Assembly: GCA_021201295.1 (NCBI GenBank)
Contig: JAJQFE010000022.1
Location: 62,001 to 126,000 of the forward strand
Reading direction: 5' to 3'
Length of the DNA stretch: 64,000 nucleotides
From: Tannerellaceae bacterium
Lineage (GTDB): Bacteria > Bacteroidota > Bacteroidia > Bacteroidales > Tannerellaceae
A program made the translations under genes and the position numbers. Positions within the stretch are counted from its first letter, which is position 1, and the number at the start of each line of letters is the position of its first letter. Under the pieces are notes generated by a model. The model was not told the origin of the DNA, ran no database searches, and was given only the letters and a program-made list of their open reading frames with translations. This document shows positions 1-9,768 of the stretch, piece after piece.

Positions 1-2
1 AT

Positions 3-116
3 ATATTCAATGCTTACCAGTCTGATTTTGATCAGGGACTGGATCGTGATTCCGGGTATATTTATGGTCCGGGTATGCCCCGAAGTTATTTTATGGGACT
101 TAAAGTAGTCTATTAA
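3..116 (+). CDS. TonB-dependent receptor, C-terminal end (partial)
   Basis: The first 38 codons of the window end in LKVVY followed by TAA. The segment reads [17 protein letters not shown], the usual last beta-strand of Bacteroidota TonB-dependent outer-membrane receptors, with the aromatic C-terminal residue recognised by the BAM machinery. Everything upstream lies outside the window, so substrate and start are unknown. A strong hairpin follows 20 bases later. The family assignment rests only on this short C-terminal signature. Confidence 0.7.
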   Translation: MFNAYQSDFDQGLDRDSGYIYGPGMPRSYFMGLKVVY

Positions 117-135
117 AATCTGAGATATAACTGCT

Positions 136-179
136 AATAAAGAACGGGGAAGATAAAAATATCTTTCCCGTTCTTTATT
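136..179. terminator. Bidirectional hairpin terminator
   Basis: AATAAAGAACGGG at 136-148 pairs with CCCGTTCTTTATT at 167-179, and the stem extends inward through GAAGAT/ATCTTT. It lies between the convergent TonB receptor and engB, with A and T tracts on its two sides, so it can serve both genes. Confidence 0.8.
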
Positions 180-184
180 TATCT

Positions 185-793
185 TTAAGATTCGGATGTA
201 AGATTGGCATTGATCGTTCCGATATAATCCAGAATTTCTTCCCGTCCTTCCCGCTTCTCTGAGGAGGAAAGGAAAACAGGAGGCAGTTCTTCCCAGTTTT
301 CCAGTAATTTTTTCTGGTATGTTTGTATATTTTCTTTCAGCCGTCCTTTACTGATCTTATCTGTTTTGGTGAAAATAATAGAAAAAGGGATTCCGTTTTC
401 TCCTAACCATTCCATGAATTCCAGGTCTATCTTCTGGGGCTCATGCCGGCAATCTAATAATAGGAACAGGGAAGTAAGCTGTTCCCGTTGCAGGATATAA
501 CTTTCAATAATCCGGCGGATATTTTCCCGACCCTCTTTTCCCCGCTGGGCATATCCGTAACCAGGAAGATCGACCAGATACCAGTCATTATTAATAATGA
601 AATGGTTGATCAGTTGCGTTTTCCCCGGTTTCTGGGAGGTCATAGCCAACCCTTTCCGGTTGGTAAGCATATTGATAAGGGAAGATTTCCCCACATTACT
701 GCGTCCTATAAAGGCATATTCCGGCCGGTTACCTTCCGGACATTTATCTACCTGCGTATTATTAATGACAAATTCTGCACTTTTAATTTCCAT
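185..793 (-). CDS. engB: Ribosome biogenesis GTP-binding protein EngB/YsxC
   Basis: 202-residue TrmE-Era-EngA-EngB-type GTPase needed for late assembly of the large ribosomal subunit. Visible motifs are the P-loop GRSNVGKSS (residues 30-38), G3 DLPG (about 75-78) inside the EngB signature DLPGYGYAQ, and G4 TKTD (about 142). The length is normal and the start ATG gives the canonical [10 protein letters not shown]-terminus. It begins 6 bases after the stop of the upstream sodium:solute symporter on the same strand, so the two are probably co-transcribed. Expected to be cytoplasmic and essential; it is intact, unlike many accessory genes in this window. Confidence 0.96.
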   Translation of the reverse strand: MEIKSAEFVINNTQVDKCPEGNRPEYAFIGRSNVGKSSLINMLTNRKGLAMTSQKPGKTQLINHFIINNDWYLVDLPGYGYAQRGKEGRENIRRIIESYILQREQLTSLFLLLDCRHEPQKIDLEFMEWLGENGIPFSIIFTKTDKISKGRLKENIQTYQKKLLENWEELPPVFLSSSEKREGREEILDYIGTINANLTSES

Positions 794-799
794 ATAATT

Positions 800-2269
800 T
801 TATTTTGATAGGTCTGAAACGGGTTGTTTCTCTATAGAGGTGAACCATAATCCAGCGAAAGTAAGTCCTCCGTTTATCATCAGCATTTCATAACTGAACA
901 CATACCCCGTGTGTTGTCTGATCAGATAATCCAATGCAAAACAGATAAAAGGAGAAAGAATACAAATGAAAGGAACGTAACTATCACGGGTCTGTCTTTT
1001 AGTAAACAATCCGAACAGGAATAGTCCTAACAGAGGTCCATACGTGTAAGAGGCAATCACATAAATGGCATTAATTACACTTCGGTTGTTCACTGCTTTA
1101 AAGATCAGGATAATTACAGCGAAGAGGATGGAGATCAACAGATATACTTTCAGCCTGGTTTTTTTTGCCTGTTTAGCTCCTTCTTTTTCTACTCCCAGAA
1201 TATCCACACAGAAGGAAGTAGTCAACGCTGTCAGGGCAGAGTCTGCACTACTGAAAGCTGCCGCGATAATTCCGATTGTAAAAAAGATCAGTATGGAGTT
1301 CCCTAATATACCGGATGTACAGAACATGGGCAGAATATCATCATTCAGGATAGGGAGAGGAATGTGCTGCTGAGAGGCTAACGTTAATAATAGTACACCC
1401 AGAGAAAGGAATAAAAAGTTTACCGGCGTAAAGGCAAACCCGTAGGTGTACATATTTTTCTGGGCTTCCTTCAGGTTTTTACAGGATAAGTTCTTCTGCA
1501 TCATATCCTGATCCAGTCCCGTCATGACAATTGTAATAAAAATCCCGCTAAAGAATTGTTTCGCGAAATGTTGAGTACTATGCCAGTCTTTAAATTCAAA
1601 TATCCGGAAATGGGGACTTTCTGTTAATGTCCGGATCATACCTTCCATATCCAGTGACATTTTTTCCTTTACCTGCCAGATAATGACAACCAACATGGCT
1701 ACCAAGCAAAGTGCCTGTAACGTATCTGTCCAGATAATGGTTTTGATACCACTCCGGTAGGTGTACAGCCATACCAAAAAGATACTTAACACTACTGTGA
1801 GTTCAAAAGAAATATGCCAGGTATTAAAAACATAATTCTGTAAGATAAGTACGACCAGGTAAAGACGTGCAGCAGCTCCTACCATCTTTGAAAGAAGAAA
1901 AAAAGAGGCACCGGTCTTATAACTCTGTTTTCCGATCCGTGTATTCAGATAGGAATATATAGATGTTAACTGTAATTTATAATATAGCGGTAACAGGACG
2001 CGGGCAATTAATATATACCCGAAGAAAAAGCCAAATACGGTTTGCATATAGGTCATATCTATACTGCAAACCATTCCCGGAACAGAAACAAATGTGACCC
2101 CGGACAGCGAAGTCCCGATCATACCAATAGAAACAATATACCAGGGTGATTTTCTGTTACCCAGAAAGAAAGCATCATTGCTTGTATTTTTTCTACCGGT
2201 AACATAAGAGATCAGTAACAATACTCCAAAGTAGATAGTTATGATAGATAGAATAATATAACTGTTCAT
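800..2269 (-). CDS. Sodium:solute symporter family transporter
   Basis: 489-residue polytopic inner-membrane protein of the SSS family (LeuT-like fold, about 13 membrane helices), which couples Na+ entry to uptake of a small solute. The N-terminus GRKNTSNDAFFLGNRKSPW followed by GMIGTSLSGVTFVSVPG is the diagnostic first-helix region, and SADSALTALTTSFCVDI is the conserved helix-8 segment. The substrate cannot be read from the sequence; sialic acid, sugars, proline and pantothenate are all transported within the family. A TATCTTTG box lies 23-30 bases upstream of the ATG. It is transcribed away from the SpoIID-like gene and is followed closely by engB. Confidence 0.93.
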   Translation of the reverse strand: MNSYIILSIITIYFGVLLLISYVTGRKNTSNDAFFLGNRKSPWYIVSIGMIGTSLSGVTFVSVPGMVCSIDMTYMQTVFGFFFGYILIARVLLPLYYKLQLTSIYSYLNTRIGKQSYKTGASFFLLSKMVGAAARLYLVVLILQNYVFNTWHISFELTVVLSIFLVWLYTYRSGIKTIIWTDTLQALCLVAMLVVIIWQVKEKMSLDMEGMIRTLTESPHFRIFEFKDWHSTQHFAKQFFSGIFITIVMTGLDQDMMQKNLSCKNLKEAQKNMYTYGFAFTPVNFLFLSLGVLLLTLASQQHIPLPILNDDILPMFCTSGILGNSILIFFTIGIIAAAFSSADSALTALTTSFCVDILGVEKEGAKQAKKTRLKVYLLISILFAVIILIFKAVNNRSVINAIYVIASYTYGPLLGLFLFGLFTKRQTRDSYVPFICILSPFICFALDYLIRQHTGYVFSYEMLMINGGLTFAGLWFTSIEKQPVSDLSK

Positions 2270-2291
2270 ATGGACTATTTTTCTTGCCGGA

Positions 2292-2299
2292 CAAAGATA
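2292..2299 (-). promoter_or_regulatory. Bacteroidota -7 box (TATCTTTG) for the symporter
   Basis: On the minus strand TATCTTTG matches the Bacteroidota consensus TAnnTTTG. It implies a short leader of roughly 15-20 bases before the start codon at 2269. I see no clear TTTG at -33. Confidence 0.5.
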
Positions 2300-2520
2300 A
2301 TAAAATAGTTCTACTAATCTTTTACAGAAGCTGGAAGAGGAACCTATTTACAAAAACAGGCATTTTTTTATTAATTTTTTCTGTCTCCTTTAAACCTTTT
2401 CCGGGTTTATATATCTAAGCAATAGCTCATGAGAGTGATAAATGCCGGTTTAGACGTAAACCGGTTATTATTAGGTAAACATTTATTATCCAGGCTATCT
2501 TCTGATAGTCTAGGTATTTT

Positions 2521-3834
2521 TTAATATCTTTTTTCTATTTCCGACTGTTTGAAATAATGGGATAGGATTTCTTTATAAGTGTAACCTTTATTACCCATCA
2601 CTGCCGCTCCGATCTGGCATAAACCTACACCATGTCCCCATCCGGCTCCTTTAAAAATAAATTGTCCGGGCACTTTATCCTCCACATTGTGTTTCTCAAT
2701 AATAAAGGCAGAACTATATAAATGGCTTTCTGATAAAGTACGTCTTATTTCCAGTTCCTTGCCAATCGTAAAGGTTTGTTTACTTCCCACAATTTTTAAT
2801 TTTTGAATCCGCCCGGATGTTCCCCGTTCCAGAGGGATCAGATCCAGTATATCTCCCAAATCCTTACCGCTTTTACGGCAGATCAGTTCCGAAAGTTCTT
2901 CCTGTGAATAGGTGGTTTCCCATCTGTAAAAATCCGTAGTCTCCTGATCATAATTATTTAGTACCTGACTAAGAATGGCTTTATTATTAGTATGGCAAAA
3001 GGCATTTGGCGATTCCTGTATCCACCGGATCGCTTCCGCTTCCTGAGTTAAGTCCGGCACGGTTGTTTCTTCACTATCCCTGAGTGCCGTCAGGTAGGTA
3101 TGCGGGACAGGTTCCCAGCAATATTCAAATTTTTCAGTCATTCCTCCGCAGCATTTGGAGAAACGGGCATCACATATATTTCCCTCACTTACCAGGATTT
3201 CGCCTCTGGTTTCCGTAATTACCTCCTTTACGATATCCGTAGAAGCCCGGGTAATTCCCTGGTAACGCTGGCAGTGGTCATCCGCACAGACATCAAACAG
3301 GATATGATCTTCCCGGTCATACCAGTGGATTAACTCTTCATCTGTGGCATAACAACTCTGGTACTTTTCTTCTATCCGGACCAGCCGGTTGTTTTTTTCA
3401 ATTTGTGCTAACAGCCAGCTCCGGGAAATTACCGCATGTGCCTTCAGGAATTCTTTAGTCGCCGTAGCGCTCATTTCTGACGAGATCACACTAATCAGAT
3501 AGCTTTCAATATCTATCTGATTAATCACCAAAATACTTTCTGCACAGGCCACCAGGTTCAAAGCACCCTGGAACTCCTGGTCTTCTTTTCGTTCCCAGTG
3601 AAAATCTACTCCGATAGTCACTTCTTTTATGATAAAAGAGTCTTTCTCTGAGGTAGGCATAAAGAACAGACTGGAATAAAGTTGATCCCGGAAACCTATT
3701 TTTCCATCCTGAAAGAAGACTAGGTGTTCACCGGAAAAGCATTTTCCACTGGCTACATCGTGATAATTTCCTTTCAGTAGGAAAGAAAGGGTGGTGTCGG
3801 TCAGAATTCCAACATTGACAACGGGTGTTTTCAT
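2521..3834 (-). CDS. SpoIID/LytB domain-containing protein
   Basis: 437 residues. The central segment SYLISVISSEMSATATKEFLKAHAVISRSW is the SpoIID/LytB (amidase enhancer) signature, and the C-terminus GAGWGHGVGLCQIGAAVMGNKG is the second conserved block of the family. In Bacillus SpoIID is a lytic transglycosylase acting on stem-peptide-free glycan. Bacteroidota do not sporulate, so here the protein is presumably a cell-wall remodelling factor. No clear signal peptide is visible (the N-terminus is MKTPVVNVGILTDTTLSFLL). It is the last gene of a minus-strand run glnS-TPR-DUF368-SpoIID, 42 bases after DUF368. The 251 bases downstream to 2270 hold only the symporter promoter. Confidence 0.9.
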   Translation of the reverse strand: MKTPVVNVGILTDTTLSFLLKGNYHDVASGKCFSGEHLVFFQDGKIGFRDQLYSSLFFMPTSEKDSFIIKEVTIGVDFHWERKEDQEFQGALNLVACAESILVINQIDIESYLISVISSEMSATATKEFLKAHAVISRSWLLAQIEKNNRLVRIEEKYQSCYATDEELIHWYDREDHILFDVCADDHCQRYQGITRASTDIVKEVITETRGEILVSEGNICDARFSKCCGGMTEKFEYCWEPVPHTYLTALRDSEETTVPDLTQEAEAIRWIQESPNAFCHTNNKAILSQVLNNYDQETTDFYRWETTYSQEELSELICRKSGKDLGDILDLIPLERGTSGRIQKLKIVGSKQTFTIGKELEIRRTLSESHLYSSAFIIEKHNVEDKVPGQFIFKGAGWGHGVGLCQIGAAVMGNKGYTYKEILSHYFKQSEIEKRY

Positions 3835-3876
3835 AAGTATTTGTTTAGTTTATACGTGTTATGTAAGGTAAAAATA

Positions 3877-4800
3877 TTATGCTTCTTTAGAGGATAGTTT
3901 TTCCAGGAAATAAACCAGACAGAAACCGGTAATCATTAAAAGAATACTTTGCCAGATAAATTCATTTGGTAACATATTGGCCTCCACTAATGGTTTTTCT
4001 ATTCCATGCCTGTCCGTATAAGTTTCCACTACCTCTTTCCAGGGCCATACCTTATTTAAAGAACCTAACATAAACCCACCCAATACGGCGATCGTCAGAT
4101 CATGGAAATGTTTTAAGGCATAGGAAAGTATTCTGGCAAATGTGGTGATCCCTACCGCCGCGCCACAGATAAAAATAAGAATCACAGAGAGATTAAAGGT
4201 CTTAACCGCCTCCATTAAATAGAAATATTTTCCCAGAAGGACTAAAATAAAACTACCCGATATGCCCGGAAGTATCATCGCACAGATCGCAATAGCACCG
4301 GCCAGGAAAATGAACCATAGTCCATCCGGTGTTTCAGCAGGAGCAGCCATCGTAATATAAAATGCCACAACCCCGCCTATCAGGAAACTACAGATTGTTT
4401 TCCAGTTCCATTGGCTTACCTCCTGAGAGACCATCCAGGTTGAGGCTAATACCAACCCGAAAAAGAAAGCCCAGACTAAGATAGGATAAACCGTTAATAA
4501 ATAAGTAATGATCCTCGCCAGCGAAAAAATGCTGATGGCAATCCCAATCACTAAAGACAATAGGAAATTTCCATGTATATTTTTCCAGAATGATCCGATC
4601 TTTCCGGTGAAAAGTAATGCCAGGTTAGATCCGTTAATACTTTTAATCGAATCAATCAACTCTTCATAAATACCTGTAATGAATGCGATAGTTCCTCCGG
4701 AAACACCCGGTACCACATCTGCAGCACCCATAGCCATCCCTTTGGCTACTAACATTCCATATGCTTTTGCATCTCTGCTTTTATTCATGTTCCGGATCAA
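3877..4800 (-). CDS. DUF368 polyprenyl-phosphate transporter family (PopT-like)
   Basis: 307 residues, about eight membrane helices. GMAMGAADVVPGVSGGTIAFITGIYEELI at the N-terminus and the related internal ICAMILPGISGSFILVLLGKY are the two inverted-repeat signatures of DUF368. DUF368 proteins have been reported as undecaprenyl-phosphate recycling transporters, alongside the DedA family. The start overlaps the stop of the upstream TPR gene by 4 bases, which suggests translational coupling. It is intact, whereas the DedA gene at 8097-8746 is frameshifted, so this may be the remaining carrier-lipid recycler in this region. Function is inferred from the family. Confidence 0.92.
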   Translation of the reverse strand: MIRNMNKSRDAKAYGMLVAKGMAMGAADVVPGVSGGTIAFITGIYEELIDSIKSINGSNLALLFTGKIGSFWKNIHGNFLLSLVIGIAISIFSLARIITYLLTVYPILVWAFFFGLVLASTWMVSQEVSQWNWKTICSFLIGGVVAFYITMAAPAETPDGLWFIFLAGAIAICAMILPGISGSFILVLLGKYFYLMEAVKTFNLSVILIFICGAAVGITTFARILSYALKHFHDLTIAVLGGFMLGSLNKVWPWKEVVETYTDRHGIEKPLVEANMLPNEFIWQSILLMITGFCLVYFLEKLSSKEA

Positions 4801-6260
4801 TTGTTATTATCTTTATTACTCAGGAACTCCTTCACTAAATCTTCCGGAGGAATATGTCTGGGAATGGAATTCTCTTTTACCTCCTGCAAATCCAGTTTGG
4901 TGAATTTCATATACGCCATCATATCTTCGTGAGTCGTTTTCCGGTAATGTTTACCAAACAACTCCATATCCCCCAGAGAAAAATAGGCCAATGCCATCTG
5001 AAGATGCATATAAGGAATATCTTCATTGATCTGGGTCACCTTCTTATAGTACTGTAAGGCTTTCTTCAGATTTCCTTCAAAATGAAAATACTGTCCTTTC
5101 TGAAATAACGTTTTTAGATCCTGGTTCACATCCTCATTGTCTTTTTCCAGTTGATTAAATATCTTGTCAGTAATAGACATCGCCAGATCTTCTTTCCCGT
5201 TTTCCAGGTAAGTTAGCGCAAGTAAAGACAGGATCCGTATATTTTCTGGAAACACTTCCGCTGCTTTTAATAAAATATCGCCGGCTTCCTGTTCGCGGTC
5301 TGTTTCCACACAACAACGGATATAGTTGATATAGGTAGCCGGGTCTAATGCCTGTTTATCCTGCCGGATCAGTTCCCGGATGATCTCATATCCTTTTTCA
5401 TACTGTTTAAGTTTGATATAGCATTCTGCCATCAACGGTTGTATTCTTTCCAGTGCCTCTTCATCCAGTGCCATCTCCATATAGGTATCCATTGCTTTCT
5501 GGTAATTTTCATTCATAAACAGGCAATAGGCTTTGAGGATTTTTAATTCCACATCCGAATCATCACAGGCCAGGGCAAAGTCAAAGGCTTCAATTGCTTT
5601 ATCAAAATCCCCTACCATAGAATATAAACGTCCTAACGTGAACCAATAATCATTTGAGTAGGGATTTTTATCGATCAGCTTATTGCATAATTTAATAGCC
5701 TCTTCAAAATCTCCTTCCAGTTCCAGAAGGTAACATAATTCATCCTGAAGGATCATATTGTCCGGGAACAGGATTAATCCCCGGTTGATCAGATCTCTAG
5801 CTTCTGCGTTCATTTCCAGATCACTCAGTATAGGAACAATAAATTCAAATATGGGCTCCAGGTAGTCACAATTTTGCCGGATGAGATCTTCAATATATTC
5901 AAGTGCCTGCTGATAGGAATCTAAGGCACACAGGCATTCCAACCGGATCATATCCAGATCCTGGTTGTGGGTTTCGGTAATCTTATGAGTGAGTTTTAAA
6001 GCTTTATCATAACTTTCCTTATACATATAAAGCTTACATTCTCTGATCTTTAGCTCTATACTTCCCGGGTGAAGTTTCAGTCCTAAGAATAAAACCTCTT
6101 CATAGTAAGTATATTCTTCCGATTCTTCAAAACTATCCAACAGGAAGTCTATTTCATCTGCATCAAAATAAGGCTCTTTTCCTTCTTCATAGGCAGATAG
6201 GTAACGGTTAAGTAGTTTTGAGACATCATTTTTTCTCATACAATTTTTTTCCTCTAACAT
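4797..6260 (-). CDS. Tetratricopeptide repeat protein
   Basis: 487-residue protein consisting almost entirely of TPR units, for example LEGDFEEAIKLCNKLIDKNP and MVGDFDKAIEAFDFALACD. There is no signal peptide or membrane helix, so it is probably a cytoplasmic scaffold. It starts 7 bases after the glnS stop and overlaps DUF368 by 4 bases, so it belongs to the glnS operon. The C-terminal region (KHYRKTTHEDMMAYMKFTKLD) is not an obvious TPR. The partner is unknown. Confidence 0.88.
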   Translation of the reverse strand: MLEEKNCMRKNDVSKLLNRYLSAYEEGKEPYFDADEIDFLLDSFEESEEYTYYEEVLFLGLKLHPGSIELKIRECKLYMYKESYDKALKLTHKITETHNQDLDMIRLECLCALDSYQQALEYIEDLIRQNCDYLEPIFEFIVPILSDLEMNAEARDLINRGLILFPDNMILQDELCYLLELEGDFEEAIKLCNKLIDKNPYSNDYWFTLGRLYSMVGDFDKAIEAFDFALACDDSDVELKILKAYCLFMNENYQKAMDTYMEMALDEEALERIQPLMAECYIKLKQYEKGYEIIRELIRQDKQALDPATYINYIRCCVETDREQEAGDILLKAAEVFPENIRILSLLALTYLENGKEDLAMSITDKIFNQLEKDNEDVNQDLKTLFQKGQYFHFEGNLKKALQYYKKVTQINEDIPYMHLQMALAYFSLGDMELFGKHYRKTTHEDMMAYMKFTKLDLQEVKENSIPRHIPPEDLVKEFLSNKDNNN

Positions 6261-6267
6261 CTTGTCT

Positions 6268-7971
6268 TTACACTTTCTCTTTAACCTTACTCCAGTTATC
6301 TTTCAGCGATACGGTGCGGTTAAAAATCAGTTTACCTTTCTTACTATCCGGATCCAGGTTGAAATAACCCAGACGTTGGAACTGGAAATGGTCATACGGT
6401 TTGGCATGTTGCAATTCCATTTCTACCCGGCAGTTAGTAAGTGCAGTGAGAGATTGGGGATTTAAAAGCTCATGCAGTTCTTTGTCTTTTTCTTCAGAAG
6501 GGTTTTCAGACAGGAATAAACGGTCATACAAACGCACTTCTGCCGGAAGACTATGCTCTGCTGAAACCCAATGCAAAGTTCCTTTTACTTTCCGGTTACT
6601 TTCCGGCATACCGGTTTTAGTCATAGGATCGTACTCAGCATAAATCTCAGTAATCTCTCCGGCTTCGTTTTTCTTACATCCGGTACAAGTAACAATGTAG
6701 GCATTCTTTAATCGAACCTCACGTCCCGGAGTCATACGGAAAAACTTCTTCGGAGCCTCTTCCATAAAATCCTCCCGTTCAATAAAAAGTTCACGGGTAA
6801 AGGCAATTTTATGGGAACCGGTTTTCGGATCTTCCGGATTATTGATCGCTTCCATGAGTTCTACCTCTCCGTCCGGATAGTTCGTGATAATCAGTTTCAC
6901 CGGATCCAGCACCGCAGAGACACGAGGGGCTCTCTGATTCAGATCCTCGCGAACAGCATGCTCCAGTAAAGCCATGTCAATCATACCATCATATTTGGTA
7001 TAACCGATCTTTTTGATGAAATTGCGGATAGATTCAGGAGTAAATCCACGGCGGCGATACCCACAGATCGTAGGCATACGGGGATCATCCCATCCGTTTA
7101 CCAGTCCCTCTCTCACTAATTGTAATAACTTACGTTTACTCATTACTGTATACGTAAGATTCAGACGGTTAAACTCTGTCTGACGGGGATGGTAATCATC
7201 ACTCTCTTTCAGCAGATCGATATAATAATCATATAAGGGACGGTGAACTTCAAACTCCAAGGTACATAAGGAGTGGGTGACACCTTCAAAATAATCGCTT
7301 TGTCCATGGGCAAAATCATACATCGGATACACTTTCCAGGTAGAACCCGTACGATGGTGGGGATGATGGATGATCCGGTACATGACCGGGTCCCGGAAAT
7401 GCATATTAGGAGAAGCCATATCAATTTTTGCCCGAAGAATCATGCTTCCTTCTTCAAATTCCCCCTGGTTCATCCGGGTAAACAGATCCAGGCTTTCTTC
7501 AACCGGACGGTTACGGTAGGGGCTTTCAATACCGGGTTGGGTAGGAGTGCCTTTTTGCTGTGCGATCACTTCCGAACTTTGTTCGTCCACGTAGGCTTTC
7601 CCTTCTTTGATCAGTTGGATGGCAAAGTCATACAACTGCTGGAAATAATCCGAAGCATAGAAGATCTCATTCCACCTGAAGCCTAGCCATTCGATATCCT
7701 CCTTAATAGAGTCCACATATTCAACATCCTCTTTCACCGGGTTGGTATCATCAAAACGAAGGTTGCATATGCCATCATAGCGTTCCGCAATACCAAAATC
7801 CAGGCAGATCGCTTTGGCATGGCCAATATGCAGATAGCCGTTAGGTTCCGGAGGGAAACGGGTCTGTACCCTGCCACCATTTTTACCTTCCGACAGATCT
7901 TTTTCTACGATCGCTTCAATGAAATTCAGGCTCTTTTTACCTTCCTCCTCGTTTGTTCTGATATCGCTCAT
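6268..7971 (-). CDS. glnS: Glutaminyl-tRNA synthetase
   Basis: 567-residue class I synthetase that charges tRNA-Gln directly with glutamine in the cytoplasm. The HIGH motif is at residues 48-51 within FPPEPNGYLHIGHAKA, and the KMSKS equivalent is TVMSKRKL (about 275-282). IRFDDTNP-type acceptor contacts appear as LRFDDTNPVKED. The C-terminal anticodon-binding beta-barrels run from about residue 345 to the end. Full length for the bacterial enzyme. It is the first gene of the run to SpoIID. A TACCTTTG box lies 36-43 bases upstream. Confidence 0.97.
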   Translation of the reverse strand: MSDIRTNEEEGKKSLNFIEAIVEKDLSEGKNGGRVQTRFPPEPNGYLHIGHAKAICLDFGIAERYDGICNLRFDDTNPVKEDVEYVDSIKEDIEWLGFRWNEIFYASDYFQQLYDFAIQLIKEGKAYVDEQSSEVIAQQKGTPTQPGIESPYRNRPVEESLDLFTRMNQGEFEEGSMILRAKIDMASPNMHFRDPVMYRIIHHPHHRTGSTWKVYPMYDFAHGQSDYFEGVTHSLCTLEFEVHRPLYDYYIDLLKESDDYHPRQTEFNRLNLTYTVMSKRKLLQLVREGLVNGWDDPRMPTICGYRRRGFTPESIRNFIKKIGYTKYDGMIDMALLEHAVREDLNQRAPRVSAVLDPVKLIITNYPDGEVELMEAINNPEDPKTGSHKIAFTRELFIEREDFMEEAPKKFFRMTPGREVRLKNAYIVTCTGCKKNEAGEITEIYAEYDPMTKTGMPESNRKVKGTLHWVSAEHSLPAEVRLYDRLFLSENPSEEKDKELHELLNPQSLTALTNCRVEMELQHAKPYDHFQFQRLGYFNLDPDSKKGKLIFNRTVSLKDNWSKVKEKV

Positions 7972-8006
7972 ATATTTAGTTATATTATTTCTTACTACAA
8001 TGGCTA

Positions 8007-8014
8007 CAAAGGTA
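8007..8014 (-). promoter_or_regulatory. Bacteroidota -7 box (TACCTTTG) for glnS
   Basis: The minus strand reads TACCTTTG, a match to TAnnTTTG, placed for a short glnS leader. No matching -33 TTTG is evident in the 20 or so bases upstream. Confidence 0.45.
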
Positions 8015-8096
8015 GCGATTTCTTTGTTCCTTACATAATAATGGGGTTTTTTCTATGTTTACAGTCGCAAAACACAAAGATCATAAATCAACCGAT

Positions 8097-8746
8097 ATGG
8101 AATATGCCGATTCATTCCTGGATTTTATTTTTCGGATAGATATCTATCTGGAACATTTGATCTTAGTCTATGAGAACTGGATATATGCGATCTTATTCCT
8201 GATTGTTTTCTGTGAAACGGGATTGGTCATAGCTGCTTTCCTGCCCGGAGATGCATTACTGTTTGTTACAGGTACACTGGCTGCTATGCCGACCAACACT
8301 CTGAATGTCCATTTAGTCGCTTTCTTATTAATCATAGCGGCTATTTTAGGCGATACCTGTAACTATTGGATAGGGAAGAGGTTTGGTGACCGTCTGCTGG
8401 AAGATACTCATTCTAAGATATTTAAACGGAAACATCTGGAAAGAACCCATCAGTTTTATGAAAAATATGGAGGAAAAACCATTGTCCTGGCACGTTTTAT
8501 TCCTTTCGTACGGACCTTTGCTCCGTTTGTAGCAGGGATGGGACGGATGAACTATCATTATTTTATTCCTATAATGTCTCGGGCGCCCTGATCTGGGTCA
8601 TATCCCTTACTTATGCAGGCTTTTATTTAGGTGGTTTTTCTATTATCCAGAACAACCTGAAATGGGTAATCCTATTGATTATCGTCCTGTCTAATATACC
8701 TGCCATCGTAGAAATTATCAAAAAACGGGGAAAATGGCTGGATTAA
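8097..8746 (+). pseudogene. DedA family membrane protein, frameshifted
   Basis: DedA-family integral membrane protein; some members transport undecaprenyl phosphate. The likely start is the ATG at 8097 ([15 protein letters not shown]), and the signatures [12 protein letters not shown] and [24 protein letters not shown] are present. The frame is lost near 8568: the sequence reads FIPIMSRAP then TGA, but restoring one C gives [16 protein letters not shown] and an open frame to GKWLD and TAA at 8746, the normal family C-terminus. The lesion removes the last two helices. The TTAA at 8743-8746 supplies overlapping stops for this gene and the convergent TPR gene. A single-base sequencing error would explain it equally well. 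Confidence 0.85.
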
Positions 8747-9738
8747 TCCATAAATTCCTGCCAGAAAAGGTTGACCCAGATATGCAGATCAGTGATTTTA
8801 TCTTCATGTTTGGTTATCCAGGTAGCAGAAGAGGGATCTGCAACCGCAGATGTTTTCCTGCAAAAACTTTCCAGATGGCCGGAAGTGATCAGGTGATGGA
8901 AGAATGGAATATAAAAAGACTGGTAAATCTTAGGGAATTCTTTGTGGTTCCACTCATTGAGATGTTCTTCCAATCCCCGTAAGGTATGATACATGCGGGG
9001 ATAGGGAGTTCCAGCTGCCTGGCTGGTGACCTGGCGGTCCATCCTCTCATTCCGCTGAAGCCTGAAATTGGAATCTGTGATAGTAAAGGAAGGAACAGGA
9101 GAGGAGTCTTTATTTAAATTCATCAGGTTCTCCCAGGCCGAACGACTTCTGTCCGTATCTGGTTCAAATAATAGAAAAAAGCAGTAGTTATAAAAGGCAA
9201 GGCCCGGATATCCATTCTCCGCCAGTAAATTAGCCGAATGAAAGAGCGAAGAAAGATGAAGCGGGAAAATAGTAAGTGCCTGTAAGAAAGAGATCATCGC
9301 CTCTTTTTCCTCACCCATTTTCCGGTAAGTAATGCCCTGGTTAAAGTAGAGCAGGTAATTATCCGGATCTTCCTGAATGCCCCGGTCAAAGATCCGGATC
9401 GCTTCCTCATATTTTCCCCAGTTATCAAAGGCTGAAGCCATTACAGAGTAAACCAGTGAGGTGTTCTCCACCTTATCTTTGGCCTGCAATGCTTTTTCAC
9501 TCCACCGGATTGCCTCCTCATAATGGAATAAAGAAAGATAACTAAGCGCAATTTTATAATAGATCAGCATAGATTCCGGATATTCCTTTAATGCCTCCTG
9601 ATAGATCTGAATAGCCCCTTCATAATCTCCCTGATCATGTAGGGCTATACCCCGGTCGATCCAGGTTTCCACAGTATCCTGTGCATTTGCAGAGAAAAAC
9701 GGAAGACATAAGAGAAGAAGGACAACATAGGTTTTCAT
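8743..9738 (-). CDS. Exported tetratricopeptide repeat protein
   Basis: 331 residues with a signal peptide (MKTYVVLLLLCLPFFSANAQ, cleavage probably after NAQ), so periplasmic or envelope-attached. About four TPRs follow at residues 22-160, for example GDYEGAIQIYQEALKEYPES and GKYEEAIRIFDRGIQEDPDN. The last third has no recognised domain; it contains RMYHTLRGLEEHLNEWNHKEF and ends in NLFWQEFMD. The upstream region carries four copies of a 14-bp repeat at 22-bp spacing, a plausible operator. The gene converges on DedA and overlaps its stop. Function unknown. Confidence 0.82.
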   Translation of the reverse strand: MKTYVVLLLLCLPFFSANAQDTVETWIDRGIALHDQGDYEGAIQIYQEALKEYPESMLIYYKIALSYLSLFHYEEAIRWSEKALQAKDKVENTSLVYSVMASAFDNWGKYEEAIRIFDRGIQEDPDNYLLYFNQGITYRKMGEEKEAMISFLQALTIFPLHLSSLFHSANLLAENGYPGLAFYNYCFFLLFEPDTDRSRSAWENLMNLNKDSSPVPSFTITDSNFRLQRNERMDRQVTSQAAGTPYPRMYHTLRGLEEHLNEWNHKEFPKIYQSFYIPFFHHLITSGHLESFCRKTSAVADPSSATWITKHEDKITDLHIWVNLFWQEFMD

Positions 9739-9768
9739 GCTTATTTTTCTATATTAGGAGCTTGTAGA

